Shown here in pieces: positions 51,841-60,471 of a stretch of DNA of 64,000 nt. The position numbers and the translations under genes are program-made. This DNA comes from Falsiroseomonas sp050563535. Lineage in GTDB: Bacteria; Pseudomonadota; Alphaproteobacteria; Acetobacterales; Acetobacteraceae. Each line of letters starts with the position of its first letter. Within the stretch, counting starts at the first letter, position 1. The stretch lies in the NCBI RefSeq assembly GCF_050563535.1, contig NZ_JBNXUO010000013.1, positions 72,423 to 136,422 on the forward strand. Direction: 5' to 3'. The notes under the pieces were generated by a model, which saw only the letters and a program-made list of their open reading frames with translations, made no database searches and was not told where the DNA came from.

Positions 51841-54831
51841 TTGCCCCTCACCGCCATCGCCGCCGCCCCGATCTCCTCCCCCCTGCCCGGCTGGGCGCAG
51901 CGCGCGCCCGGCGCGGCCGCGCTGCTCGTGCTGCTCGCCATCGCGCTCGGCGCCTGGAACTGGACCGCGGGGGAACGCGATGCCACGCGCATCGCCGCCG
52001 CACGCGGCGTCGTGCTGGGCGCCGAGGGGCTGCTGTCGGCGCTGAAGGACGCGGAGACCGGCCAGCGGGGCTTCCTGCTGACGGGGGACGAGGCCTTCCT
52101 CGAGCCCTACCATGCCGGGCGGGAGGCCGTGCCGCTCCGCCTGCGCGAGATGACGGAGGCGGCCGCCCTCGCCGGCCTGCCGCCGCACGATGGGCTGCGC
52201 GCCGCGGCCGAGGGCAAGCTGGCCTGGACCGCATCGGTGATCGGGCTGCGGCGCGACGCCGGCCGCCAGGACGCCCTGTTGGAGATGGAGAGCGGCCGCG
52301 GCAAGGCGCTGATGGATGCCGCCCGCGCCGAGGCCGCGCGCACCCAGCGCCAGGCCGCCGCCCATGCCGATGCGGCGGAGGCGGCGGCGCGGCGGCGCGG
52401 GCTCTGGCTCGGCCTCGCCTCGCTCGGCTGCGTGCTGGCCGCCTGCGGCCTGCTCGCGGGGCTGGTGCTGGTACGGCGGCGGACGGAACGGCGCACCGGC
52501 GCGCTGCTGCAGGGCGTGATGGAACACGCGCCGGTCGGGCTCGGCTTCCTCGACCGCCGGCTGCGCCTCAGCCATGCCAACCGGACGCTGGCCACCCTCG
52601 GGGAGCGCACGCTCGGCGTCGAGGCGGGCAGCGAGACGGCGCTGCCCGAGGCGGTGCGGACGGAGCTGGTGCCGCGGATGCAGGCGGTGCTGGCCGGCGG
52701 CAAGGCGCAGACCAACATCGCGGTGGCGGTGCGCCCGCCGGGCAAGGAAGGCCAGGTGCGGCACCTGCTGCTCGGCATCTTCCCGCTCAGCGGGGGGGAC
52801 GAGGCGGGCGGCGTGGACGGCGTGGGCCTGGTCGCGATGGATGACACGCTGCGCCGCCGCGCGGAGGAGAGGCTGCGGCGCAGCGAGGCGCGGCTGCGCA
52901 ACCTGGTGGACGCCATCCCGCAGCTGGCCTGGATGACCGGCCCGACCGGGGAGATCCAGTGGTACAACCGCCGCTGGTACGAGTTCACCGGCACCGCCCC
53001 CGCCGACATGGAGGGCTGGGGCTGGCGCAAGGTCCACCACCCCGAGCATGTCGAGCGCGTGGAGGCCCGCTTCCGCGAGGCGATCGCCGCGGGCGGGGCG
53101 TGGGAGGACACCTTCCCCCTGCGCGGCGCCGATGGCCGCTACCGCTGGTTCCTCTCCCGCGCGCTGCCGCTGCGCGACGCGCCGGACGAGGAGGATGCGG
53201 AAGGCGCGCTGATCGGCTGGTTCGGCACCAACACCGACATCACCGAGCTGCGTGAGGCGGAGGAGGCGCTGGCCGCCGCCAAGGCCGCGGCCGAGGACGC
53301 GAACCTGGCGAAAAGCCAGTTCATCGCCAACATGTCGCATGAGCTGCGCACGCCGCTCTCCGCCGTCATCGGCTATTCCGAGATGCTGGAGGAGGAGGCG
53401 GCCGAGATCGAGGGCGGCTCCTCCTTCCTCGACGACCTGCGCAAGATCAACTCCAACGCCCGCCACCTGCTCTCCCTCATCAACGACGTGCTCGACCTCT
53501 CCAAGATCGAGGCGGGCAAGATGGAGATCCTGCCCGAGGACTTCGACGCGGCCGCGCTGCTGCGTGAGGTCGCCTCCACCGTAGAGGCGCTGGTGGAGCG
53601 GCGGCGGAACACGCTGGAGCTGGAGGTGGCGGGCGACCTCGGCGAGATGCATTCGGACCCCGTGAAGCTGCGGCAGTGCCTGTTCAACCTGCTGGGCAAC
53701 GCCGCGAAGTTCACCGAGGGCGGGCGCATCACCCTCTCGGCGGGGCGGGAGACGCGGGGCGGGCAGGACTGGCTGACCTTCCGCGTCGCCGACACCGGCA
53801 TCGGCATGACGCCGGAGCAGCTCGACAAGCTGTTCAGCCGCTTCACCCAGGCCGATGCCTCCACCACGCGGCGCTTCGGCGGCACGGGGCTCGGCCTGTC
53901 CATCACCAAGGCGTTCAGCGCCATGCTCGGCGGCGAGATCACCGTGCGGAGCGAGCCGGGCCAGGGCAGCGCCTTCACGCTCCGCATCCCCGCCGACCTG
54001 CGCACCGCGCGGGCGGAGGAGGACGAGCCGGCCGCCCAGATCGGGGAGGCCGCGGCGGCCGAGCATGACGGGCCGGCCGGGCTGGTGCTGGTGGTGGACG
54101 ACGACGCGGCGACGCGCGACCTGCTGTCCCGCTTCCTCCGGCGGGAGGGCTTCGCCGTGCGCTGCGCGAGCGACGGGGCGCGCGGGCTCGAGATGGCGAG
54201 GGAGCTGAAGCCGGCGGCCATCCTGCTGGACGTGATGATGCCGCGGATGGATGGCTGGGCGGTGCTGTCGGCGCTGAAGGCGGACCCCGACCTGGCGGAG
54301 ACGCCGGTGGTGATGGTGACGGTGGTGCAGGAACGGGGCCTCGCCTTCTCGCTCGGCGCGGCGGACTACCTCAACAAGCCGGTGCGGTGGGAAAGGCTGA
54401 AGCGCGTGCTGGACCGCTTCCGGCGAGAGACGCAGCCGGGACTTGCGCTGGTGGTGGAGAGCGACGAGGCGGAACGGGCGGAGCTGGTCGCGCTGCTGGC
54501 GGGCGAGGGATGGACGGCGGAAGCGGTGGCGACGCCGGACGCGGCGCTCGCCCGCCTCGCGCAGCCGCCGGTGCCGGCGGTGCTGCTGATGGAGCTGCGC
54601 CCGGGCGGGAGCGGCGAGGAATTCGCCCTGCTGAGGGAGATGCGGCGCCGGCCGGAACTGCGCGACCTGCCGGTCATCGCGGTGACGGATGGCGAGGTGC
54701 CGCCGGAGGAGCTCGAGAAGCTGCGCGGCGAGGTGCGGCGGATCGTCCCGGCGGAGGAAGGGATGCCGGAGGAACTCCTGAACGAGCTCCGCCGCATCGC
54801 GCCGGCAGGAACAACGGAGGGTGCGGGATGA
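51841..54831 (+). CDS. Membrane hybrid histidine kinase: CHASE3, PAS, HisKA, receiver and degenerate receiver
   Basis: About 996 residues, probably with a TTG start. One membrane helix (AALLVLLAIALGAWNW), a CHASE3 domain (LKDAETGQRGFLLTGDEAFLEPY), a second helix near 200, two PAS-like regions (the second with IQWYNRRWYEFTGTAP), then HisKA FIANMSHELRTPLSAVIGYSEMLEEE (His near 500) and HATPase with DTGIGMTPEQLDKLFSRFTQAD. Receiver 1 is normal (LLDVMMPRMDGW, Asp near 796). Receiver 2 reads VLLMELRPGGSG and lacks the acceptor Asp. The stop overlaps the start of a DivK-like gene. Confidence 0.9.
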   Translation: MPLTAIAAAPISSPLPGWAQRAPGAAALLVLLAIALGAWNWTAGERDATRIAAARGVVLGAEGLLSALKDAETGQRGFLLTGDEAFLEPYHAGREAVPLRLREMTEAAALAGLPPHDGLRAAAEGKLAWTASVIGLRRDAGRQDALLEMESGRGKALMDAARAEAARTQRQAAAHADAAEAAARRRGLWLGLASLGCVLAACGLLAGLVLVRRRTERRTGALLQGVMEHAPVGLGFLDRRLRLSHANRTLATLGERTLGVEAGSETALPEAVRTELVPRMQAVLAGGKAQTNIAVAVRPPGKEGQVRHLLLGIFPLSGGDEAGGVDGVGLVAMDDTLRRRAEERLRRSEARLRNLVDAIPQLAWMTGPTGEIQWYNRRWYEFTGTAPADMEGWGWRKVHHPEHVERVEARFREAIAAGGAWEDTFPLRGADGRYRWFLSRALPLRDAPDEEDAEGALIGWFGTNTDITELREAEEALAAAKAAAEDANLAKSQFIANMSHELRTPLSAVIGYSEMLEEEAAEIEGGSSFLDDLRKINSNARHLLSLINDVLDLSKIEAGKMEILPEDFDAAALLREVASTVEALVERRRNTLELEVAGDLGEMHSDPVKLRQCLFNLLGNAAKFTEGGRITLSAGRETRGGQDWLTFRVADTGIGMTPEQLDKLFSRFTQADASTTRRFGGTGLGLSITKAFSAMLGGEITVRSEPGQGSAFTLRIPADLRTARAEEDEPAAQIGEAAAAEHDGPAGLVLVVDDDAATRDLLSRFLRREGFAVRCASDGARGLEMARELKPAAILLDVMMPRMDGWAVLSALKADPDLAETPVVMVTVVQERGLAFSLGAADYLNKPVRWERLKRVLDRFRRETQPGLALVVESDEAERAELVALLAGEGWTAEAVATPDAALARLAQPPVPAVLLMELRPGGSGEEFALLREMRRRPELRDLPVIAVTDGEVPPEELEKLRGEVRRIVPAEEGMPEELLNELRRIAPAGTTEGAG

Positions 54832-55226
54832 CGAAGATACTGCTGGTCGAGGACCACGAGGAGCTGTGGGACTTCCTGTCCCGTCGGCTGAAGCGCCGCG
54901 GCTTCGAAGTGGTGCTGGCGCATGACGGCCAGGATGGCGTGGACAAGGCGCGGGCCGAGCAGCCGGATGTCATCCTGCTCGACATGAACCTGCCGGTGAT
55001 GGATGGCTGGACCGCCGCGCGCACGCTGCGCGGGGACGGCACGACGGCACGCATCCCGATCATCGCGCTGACCGCGCACGCCATGTCGGGCGACCGCGGC
55101 AAGGTGCTGGAGGCCGGCTGCGACGACTACCACCCGAAGCCGGTGGACTTCTCGAAGCTCGTCGCGCAGATCGACGCCGCGCTGCTCGGCCGGGACGAGG
55201 CGGCGGAGGAGGAGAGCGGCGGCTGA
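54828..55226 (+). CDS. Single-domain response regulator (DivK-like)
   Basis: 132 residues: ILLVEDHEELWDFLSRRLKRRGFEVVLAHDGQDGVDKARAEQPDVILLDMNLPVMDGW with the acceptor Asp in LLDMNLP, then the Thr/Lys switch residues in IALTAHAM and YHPKPVDF. No output domain. It is translationally coupled to the upstream CHASE3 hybrid kinase (ATGA), so it is probably its partner or a phosphate shuttle to another regulator. A good intrinsic terminator begins two bases after its stop. Confidence 0.93.
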   Translation: MTKILLVEDHEELWDFLSRRLKRRGFEVVLAHDGQDGVDKARAEQPDVILLDMNLPVMDGWTAARTLRGDGTTARIPIIALTAHAMSGDRGKVLEAGCDDYHPKPVDFSKLVAQIDAALLGRDEAAEEESGG

Positions 55227-55227
55227 T

Positions 55228-55267
55228 GCGACCGGCCATCCGCGATGGCCGCTCGCATGACTTTTTC
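55228..55267 (+). terminator. Intrinsic terminator of the CHASE3 kinase operon
   Basis: Stem CGGCCATC/GATGGCCG with loop CGC, extended by GCGA/TCGC after a single C-C mismatch (55228-55256), then ATGACTTTTTCTG with a run of five T. It directly follows the DivK-like stop. Confidence 0.7.
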
Positions 55268-55287
55268 TGTGCCCTCAGGCGCCGGGC

Positions 55288-55362
55288 GGCCGCATCCGCG
55301 GCCTCGGCTGCGCGCCACGTGGCGCGGCGGCCATTCGGCCGCTCGGCCCACTCCGTGGGCCG
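55288..55362. other. Array of four consecutive perfect stem-loops
   Basis: GGCCGC-ATCC-GCGGCC (55288-55303), CGCGCCACGTGGCGCG (55311-55326), GCGGCC-ATTC-GGCCGC (55327-55342) and CGGCCCAC-TCC-GTGGGCCG (55344-55362). All stems are perfect and nearly adjacent. The stretch lies between the kinase operon terminator and the end of the convergent arsR-type gene. It may be a structured RNA, a Rho-independent pile of minus-strand terminators, or a repeat element. Confidence 0.6.
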
Positions 55363-55412
55363 CAAGGGTCAGTGCATGATGCCGGACGTATGATCCGCGG
55401 CCGCCGCCCACA

Positions 55413-55748
55413 TCACTCCGGCAGGGGGCGGAGATCGGCGCAGAACACGTCCTTCAGCGTCGTGATCAGAGTCTCCACCCTCGGGTCGGAGATCCTGTAA
55501 TGGATGGTGGTGCCCGCGCGCCGCGTCGCCACCAGCCCATCCTCCCGCAGCTTCGCCAGGTGCTGCGACACGGCGGGCTGCGACAGGCGCACGCGTTGGG
55601 CCAGGCGGCCGACACGCGCCTCCCCCTCCACCACCAGCGTGCAGAGCAGGATCAGACGCCGCTCATTCGCCAGCAGGCGCAGGATCGCCGCCGCCTCCGC
55701 GGCGCGTTCCTCGAGCGTCAGGAGCGCCTGCCCGTCCATGTCCCGCAT
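55413..55748 (-). CDS. ArsR/SmtB family regulator with two conserved-position Cys (BigR/SqrR/YgaV-like)
   Basis: 111 residues with a winged helix: ILRLLANERRLILLCTLVVEGEARVGRLAQRVRLSQPAVSQHLAKLREDGLVATRRAGTTIHYRIS. It lacks the ELCVCDL metal site of ArsR/SmtB sensors. Instead Cys sits at residue 36 (LLCTL) and 103 (VFCADL), a spacing close to the pair in the persulfide sensors BigR and SqrR. It probably represses genes for sulfide or persulfide handling. No such genes are adjacent; the formate dehydrogenase operon lies just upstream in the same direction. An ATG at 55739 is an alternative start. Confidence 0.85.
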   Translation of the reverse strand: MRDMDGQALLTLEERAAEAAAILRLLANERRLILLCTLVVEGEARVGRLAQRVRLSQPAVSQHLAKLREDGLVATRRAGTTIHYRISDPRVETLITTLKDVFCADLRPLPE

Positions 55749-55874
55749 GCCTGTCCGGCAATCTCGCTGTTCGCTGGTGGGGGCGCAGTATGGCCAGCGC
55801 AGCGCGGTTGAGAAGTCCCGTCCCCGTGCGCGGCGCGGCGCACCCCGTTCGGCAACGCGACCGATCCGGCGCCG

Positions 55875-58610
55875 CTACGCGCGTTCCAGCCGCGCCGCGC
55901 AGTGCTTGAAGCCCGGTATGCGCCCGACGGGATCGAGCGCGGGCGAGGTCAGCAGGTTCGCCGCCGCCTCGGCATAGGCGAAGGGAATGAAGGCCAGCCC
56001 TTCCGGCAGGGCCGGGTCCTCCCGCGCGGCAAGCTCGACCGCGCCGCGCCGCGTCACCACGCGCAGCCGCGCGCCGGGCGCGACGCCAAGCCGCCGCAGC
56101 TCCGCCGGCGCGAGCGACACGGTGGGCGCGGGCTGCAGCGCATCCAGCACCCGCGCGCGGCGCGTCATGGCGCCGGTGTGCCAGTGCTCCAGCTCCCGCC
56201 CCGTGGTCACGACGAAGGGGTATTCCGCATCCGGCGCCTCCTCCGGGTCGCCGGGGCCGGCCGGCACCAGCCGGGCGCGGCCATCGGGGGTGGGGAAGCG
56301 GTCTGCGAAGACGACAGCCTGCCCCGGCGAATCCGGCGCGGCGCTGGGATATGTGACGCCGCCCTCGCGCTCCAGCCTCTCCCAGGTGATGTTGGCCAGC
56401 GACGGCATCGCCCGCGCCATCTCCGCGAAGACCTCGCGCGGATTCGCGTAGGCCCAGCCGAGGCCCAGCCGGCGGGCCATCTCCACGATGATGGCCAGGT
56501 CCTGCCGCGCCTCGCCCGGCGGGGGCACGGCGGCGCGGCCCAGCTGCACCTGGCGGTTGGTGTTGGTCACCGTGCCGTCCTTCTCCGGCCAGGCCGAAGC
56601 GGGCAGCACCACATCGGCCAGCGCCGCCGTCTCGGTCAGGAACAGGTCCTGCACGACGAGGTGGTCGAGCCGCGCGAGGGCCGCGCGGGCATGCGCCAGG
56701 TCCGGGTCGGACATGGCCGGGTTCTCGCCCATCACATACATGCCGCGGATCGCGCCGCGTTCCGCCGCGTGCAGGATCTCGACCACCGTCAGCCCCGGCG
56801 CGGGGTCGAGCGTAGCGCCCCAAAGCTCCTCGAGGAAGGCGCGCGCCGCGGGGTCGGAGGTGCGGTGGTAGTCGGGCAGCATCATCGGGATCAGCCCCGC
56901 ATCGGACGCGCCCTGCACGTTGTTCTGCCCGCGCAGCGGGTGCAGCCCCGCCCCCGGCCGGCCGACATGGCCGCAGACCAGCGACAGCGCGATCAGCGCA
57001 CGCGCATTCTCCGTCCCGTGCACCGACTGGCTGACGCCCATGCCCCACAGCGTGAGTGCCGCCCGCGCGCGGGCGAAAAGCCGCGCGACGCGGCGGATCT
57101 GCGCCGCATCCACGCCGCAGCGCGCCGCCACCGCTTCCGGCGCCCAGGCCGCGACATGCGCGCGCAATTCCTCGAACCCGTCCACCCGCGCCGCGACGAA
57201 GGCGGCGTCGTGCAGCCCTTCCTCCAGGATCGTGTGCAGCATGGCGTTGAGCAGCGCCACGTCCTGCCCCGGCGCGAAGCGCACCACCTCCTCGGCGAAG
57301 CGGTCGAGCCCGGTGCCGCGCGGGTCCATCACCACGAGCTTCGCGCCGCGCGCGGCCGCGTCCTTCAGGAAGGTCGCGGCGACGGGGTGGTTCTCGGTCG
57401 GCCGCGCGCCGATCACCAGCAGCAGGTCGGCCTCGGCCGCGGCGGTGAAAGGCGCGGTGACGGCGCCGCTGCCGATCGTCTCGAACAGCGCGGCGACGGA
57501 TGCGGCGTGGCACAGCCGCGTGCAGTGGTCCACGTTGTTGGTGCCGAAGCCGGTGCGGACCAGCTTCTGGAACAGGTAGGCCTCCTCGTTCGATCCCTTG
57601 GCGCTGCCGAAGCCCGCCAGCGCCGCCGGGCCGATGCCGTCGCGGATGCGGGCGAGGCCGCCCGCGGCGCGCGCCATCGCCTCCTCCCACGACGCCTCGC
57701 GGAACTTCGCGCGGGCCGCGCGCGGATCGGCGCAGTCGGCCGGGTCCTTCGCCGCGCCCTCGATGCGGACCAGCGGCCGCGTCAGCCGGTCGGGATGGCG
57801 GAGATAGTCGAAGCCGAAGCGCCCCTTCACGCAGAGCCGCCCGAGATTCGACGGCCCGTCGAGGCCCACCACCTCCTCGATCGCACCGTCGCGCGTGCGG
57901 AAGCCGATCCGGCAGCCGACGCCGCAATAGGGGCAGACGCTCGCCACCTCGCGCTCCGGCGGCGCGGCGCGGCGGCCGCCCGCATCCAGCACGGCGGCCG
58001 GCAGCAGCGCGCCGGTCGGGCAGGCCTGCACGCATTCCCCGCAGCCGACGCAGGAGGACGCGCCCATCGGGTCGAGCAGGTCGAAGGCGACCGTCACCCC
58101 CATGCCGCGCCCCGCCAGCCCGATGACGTCGTTGTGCTGCACCTCGCGGCAGGCGCGCTCGCACAGGCCGCAGGCGATGCAGGCGTCGAGCTGCACGGCC
58201 ATGGCGGGGTGCGAGTGGTCCGGCGCCGGCCGCGCGGCTTCCGGCGCGAAGCGGGACGACCCGACGCCGAGCCTGCCCGCCCAGCGCGCGAAGCCGCCGG
58301 TCGCGTCGCGCGCCGCGGCGCCCGGCTGGTCGGCCATCAGCAGTTCGAACACCATCCGCCGCGCGCGGACCGCACGATCCCCCGCGCTGCGCACCACCAT
58401 CCCCGGCGCCGGCTCGCGGATGCAGGAGGCAGCGAGCACGCGCTCCCCCTCGATCTCGACGAGGCAGGCGCGGCAGTTGCCGTCCGCGCGGTAGCCCGGC
58501 CGCGGCAGGTGGCAGAGATGCGGGATCTCCACGCCCTCGCGCCGCGCCACCGCCCAGATCGTCTCGCCCGGCGCGGCCTCCACCTCCCGCCCGTCCAGCG
58601 TGAACCTCAC
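55875..58610 (-). CDS. fdsA: NAD-dependent formate dehydrogenase alpha (catalytic) subunit
   Basis: 911 residues with a GTG start after GGAGGAGG and a GTGA overlap with the beta subunit stop. N-terminal [2Fe-2S] domain (CHLPRPGYRADGNCRACLVE), then two [4Fe-4S] motifs (CIACGLCERACREVQHND; CVGCGECVQACPTGA), then a third cluster CPYCGVGC at the molybdopterin domain. The Mo/W-ligand Cys lies in DHCTRLCHAAS. Later GMGVSQSVHGTENAR and GQNNVQGASDAG are typical of formate dehydrogenases. It oxidises formate to CO2 with NAD via the beta subunit. No fdhD or chaperone gene is adjacent. Confidence 0.95.
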   Translation of the reverse strand: MRFTLDGREVEAAPGETIWAVARREGVEIPHLCHLPRPGYRADGNCRACLVEIEGERVLAASCIREPAPGMVVRSAGDRAVRARRMVFELLMADQPGAAARDATGGFARWAGRLGVGSSRFAPEAARPAPDHSHPAMAVQLDACIACGLCERACREVQHNDVIGLAGRGMGVTVAFDLLDPMGASSCVGCGECVQACPTGALLPAAVLDAGGRRAAPPEREVASVCPYCGVGCRIGFRTRDGAIEEVVGLDGPSNLGRLCVKGRFGFDYLRHPDRLTRPLVRIEGAAKDPADCADPRAARAKFREASWEEAMARAAGGLARIRDGIGPAALAGFGSAKGSNEEAYLFQKLVRTGFGTNNVDHCTRLCHAASVAALFETIGSGAVTAPFTAAAEADLLLVIGARPTENHPVAATFLKDAAARGAKLVVMDPRGTGLDRFAEEVVRFAPGQDVALLNAMLHTILEEGLHDAAFVAARVDGFEELRAHVAAWAPEAVAARCGVDAAQIRRVARLFARARAALTLWGMGVSQSVHGTENARALIALSLVCGHVGRPGAGLHPLRGQNNVQGASDAGLIPMMLPDYHRTSDPAARAFLEELWGATLDPAPGLTVVEILHAAERGAIRGMYVMGENPAMSDPDLAHARAALARLDHLVVQDLFLTETAALADVVLPASAWPEKDGTVTNTNRQVQLGRAAVPPPGEARQDLAIIVEMARRLGLGWAYANPREVFAEMARAMPSLANITWERLEREGGVTYPSAAPDSPGQAVVFADRFPTPDGRARLVPAGPGDPEEAPDAEYPFVVTTGRELEHWHTGAMTRRARVLDALQPAPTVSLAPAELRRLGVAPGARLRVVTRRGAVELAAREDPALPEGLAFIPFAYAEAAANLLTSPALDPVGRIPGFKHCAARLERA

Positions 58611-60310
58611 GGCACCTCCTCCGGGAAGAAGCGCAACAGGCTGCGCACCGGGTTCATCGCCGCCTGGCCGAGCCCGCAGATCGAGCCGTCCGCCATCGCC
58701 TGCGCCAGTTCCTCCAGCAGCGCACGGTCCCAGCGCGGGGCGTCCAGCATCCGCGCGGCCTTGGCGGTGCCGACGCGGCAGGGCGTGCACTGCCCGCAGC
58801 TCTCGTCGCGGAAGAAGCGCAGCAGGTTGCGCACGGCCTCCGGCAGGTCGTCGCGGTCCGACAGCACGACGACGGCGCCGGACCCCACGAAGCAGCCCTG
58901 CGCGTCCAGCGTGCCGACATCGAGCGGCAGGTCCGCCAGCGCCGCCGGCAGGATGCCGCCCGAAGCGCCGCCCGGCAGATAGGCCGCGAAGGCGTGCCCC
59001 GCCGCCATGCCGCCGCTGAACTCCTCCACCAGCTCGCGCGCGGTGACGCCGGCCGGCGCCAGCTTCACGCCGGGGTCGCGCACGCGGCCGGAGACGGAAA
59101 AGAAGCGCAGCCCCGACCGCCCGCGGCGGCCCTGCGCGGCGAAGCGCGCCGCGCCGCCAGGTGTGCCGAGGATCTCCGGCAGCCACCACAGGGTCTCGAC
59201 GTTGTGGATCAGCGTCGGGCGTCCGAACAGGCCGCGCTGCCCCGGGAAGGGCGGCTTGTGGCGGGGATAGCCGCGGCGGCCTTCCAGGCTTTCCAGCAGC
59301 GCCGTCTCCTCCCCGCAAATATACGCGCCCGCGCCGCGGCGCAGATGCACCGGGACCGGCAGCAGCCCCGCAGCGTCCAGCGCCGCGATCTCCCGCGCGA
59401 GGACGGCGCGGAGCGCGGCGTATTCGTCACGCAGGTAGAACCAGCAGGCCTCGGCGCCGATCGCGACGGCGGCCAGCAGCATGCCTTCCAGCACGCGATG
59501 CGGGTCGGCCTCCAGGCAGTGGCGGTCCTTGAAGGTGCCGGGCTCGCCCTCGTCGGCATTCACCACCAGGTGGCGCGGGCCGGGCTGCGACAGCACCAGC
59601 CGCCACTTCCGCGCCGCCGGGAAGCCGGCGCCGCCGAGGCCGCGCAACCCGGCGGCCTCCAGCGCGGCCAGCGTCGCCTCCGGCGCGGGCGGCGTCGCCT
59701 CCGGCGCGGGGGGCGTCGCCTCCGGCGCGGGGGGCGCGCGCAATGCGGCGTAGCCGCCGCGGGCAAGGTACTCCGCAAGCGTCGGCGGCGCCGGCCGGGA
59801 GACGGCGCCGCCCAGCACCCGCGCCACCGTCGCCTCCTCCACCAGCCCGTGCCCGACCGCGCAGGCCGGCGCGCGGTGGCAGGCGCCCATGCAGGGGGCC
59901 CGCACCACCCGCGCATCCGGCATCGCCGCGGCGATGCCATCCCGCAGCGCATCCGCGCCCGCCATGGCGCAGGGCAGGCCGTCGCAGACGCGGATCACGG
60001 TCGCGGGCGGCGGCGGGGCGTCGTCGGGCAGGATGTCGAAATGCGCGTAGAAGCCCGCCACCTCGAACACCTCGACGGGCGCGACGCGGTGAAGCTGCGC
60101 GAGCGCGACGAGATGGCCTTCCCGCAGGCAGCCGTGGCGGTCCTGGATGGCGTGCAGGTGCTCGACCATCAGGTCGCGCCGCAGCTTCAGGCCGGCGATG
60201 GTCTCCCCCACCTCGGCCAGCGCCGCACCGGTCGCGACCCGCCCGCGCGGGCGGATGCGGGGCAGGCCGCGCGCGCCCGCGTTCACGCCGGGGCCGTCGG
60301 GGGCATCCAT
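58607..60310 (-). CDS. NAD-dependent formate dehydrogenase beta subunit, NuoE-NuoF fusion
   Basis: 567 residues combining the gamma (NuoE-like) and beta (NuoF-like) subunits. Residues about 25-170 hold a [2Fe-2S] thioredoxin-like domain (HLHAIQDRHGCLREGHLVALAQLHRVAPVEVFEVAGFYAHF, Cys in VCDGLPCAMAG and APCMGACHRAP). After a repetitive hinge comes the NuoF part with NVNADEGEPGTFKDR, GAGAYICGEETALLESLEG (FMN and NADH) and the [4Fe-4S] motif SCGQCTPCRVGT. The same fusion is known in Methylorubrum (fdh1B). It heads the operon with the alpha subunit. Confidence 0.94.
   Translation of the reverse strand: MDAPDGPGVNAGARGLPRIRPRGRVATGAALAEVGETIAGLKLRRDLMVEHLHAIQDRHGCLREGHLVALAQLHRVAPVEVFEVAGFYAHFDILPDDAPPPPATVIRVCDGLPCAMAGADALRDGIAAAMPDARVVRAPCMGACHRAPACAVGHGLVEEATVARVLGGAVSRPAPPTLAEYLARGGYAALRAPPAPEATPPAPEATPPAPEATLAALEAAGLRGLGGAGFPAARKWRLVLSQPGPRHLVVNADEGEPGTFKDRHCLEADPHRVLEGMLLAAVAIGAEACWFYLRDEYAALRAVLAREIAALDAAGLLPVPVHLRRGAGAYICGEETALLESLEGRRGYPRHKPPFPGQRGLFGRPTLIHNVETLWWLPEILGTPGGAARFAAQGRRGRSGLRFFSVSGRVRDPGVKLAPAGVTARELVEEFSGGMAAGHAFAAYLPGGASGGILPAALADLPLDVGTLDAQGCFVGSGAVVVLSDRDDLPEAVRNLLRFFRDESCGQCTPCRVGTAKAARMLDAPRWDRALLEELAQAMADGSICGLGQAAMNPVRSLLRFFPEEVP
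59671..59733. repeat. Three 21-bp tandem repeats inside the formate dehydrogenase beta gene
   Basis: Units at 59671-59691, 59692-59712 and 59713-59733, the last two identical. They encode three copies of PPAPEAT (in register), a Pro/Ala hinge between the NuoE-like and NuoF-like parts. Confidence 0.9.
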
Positions 60311-60471
60311 GTCACGCCGCGTTTCCTTCCTCTGGCACGAGCCTAACGCGGGAAGGCCCGTCCGGTCACCCCGTGGCCGCGCCCGGCCATCGCAGGCGCG
60401 GGGCGGGGCCGGGTTGGAAGCGGCGGCGTCCTCGCCTAGCCTGACCGATGGGTCAACACGCGGGAGCGGCC

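Noticed and set aside
58611..59318. Extension of the formate dehydrogenase alpha frame into the beta gene
   Set aside because: It overlaps the NuoF-like coding region; the GTG at 58610 has GGAGGAGG before it and the family start motif after it.
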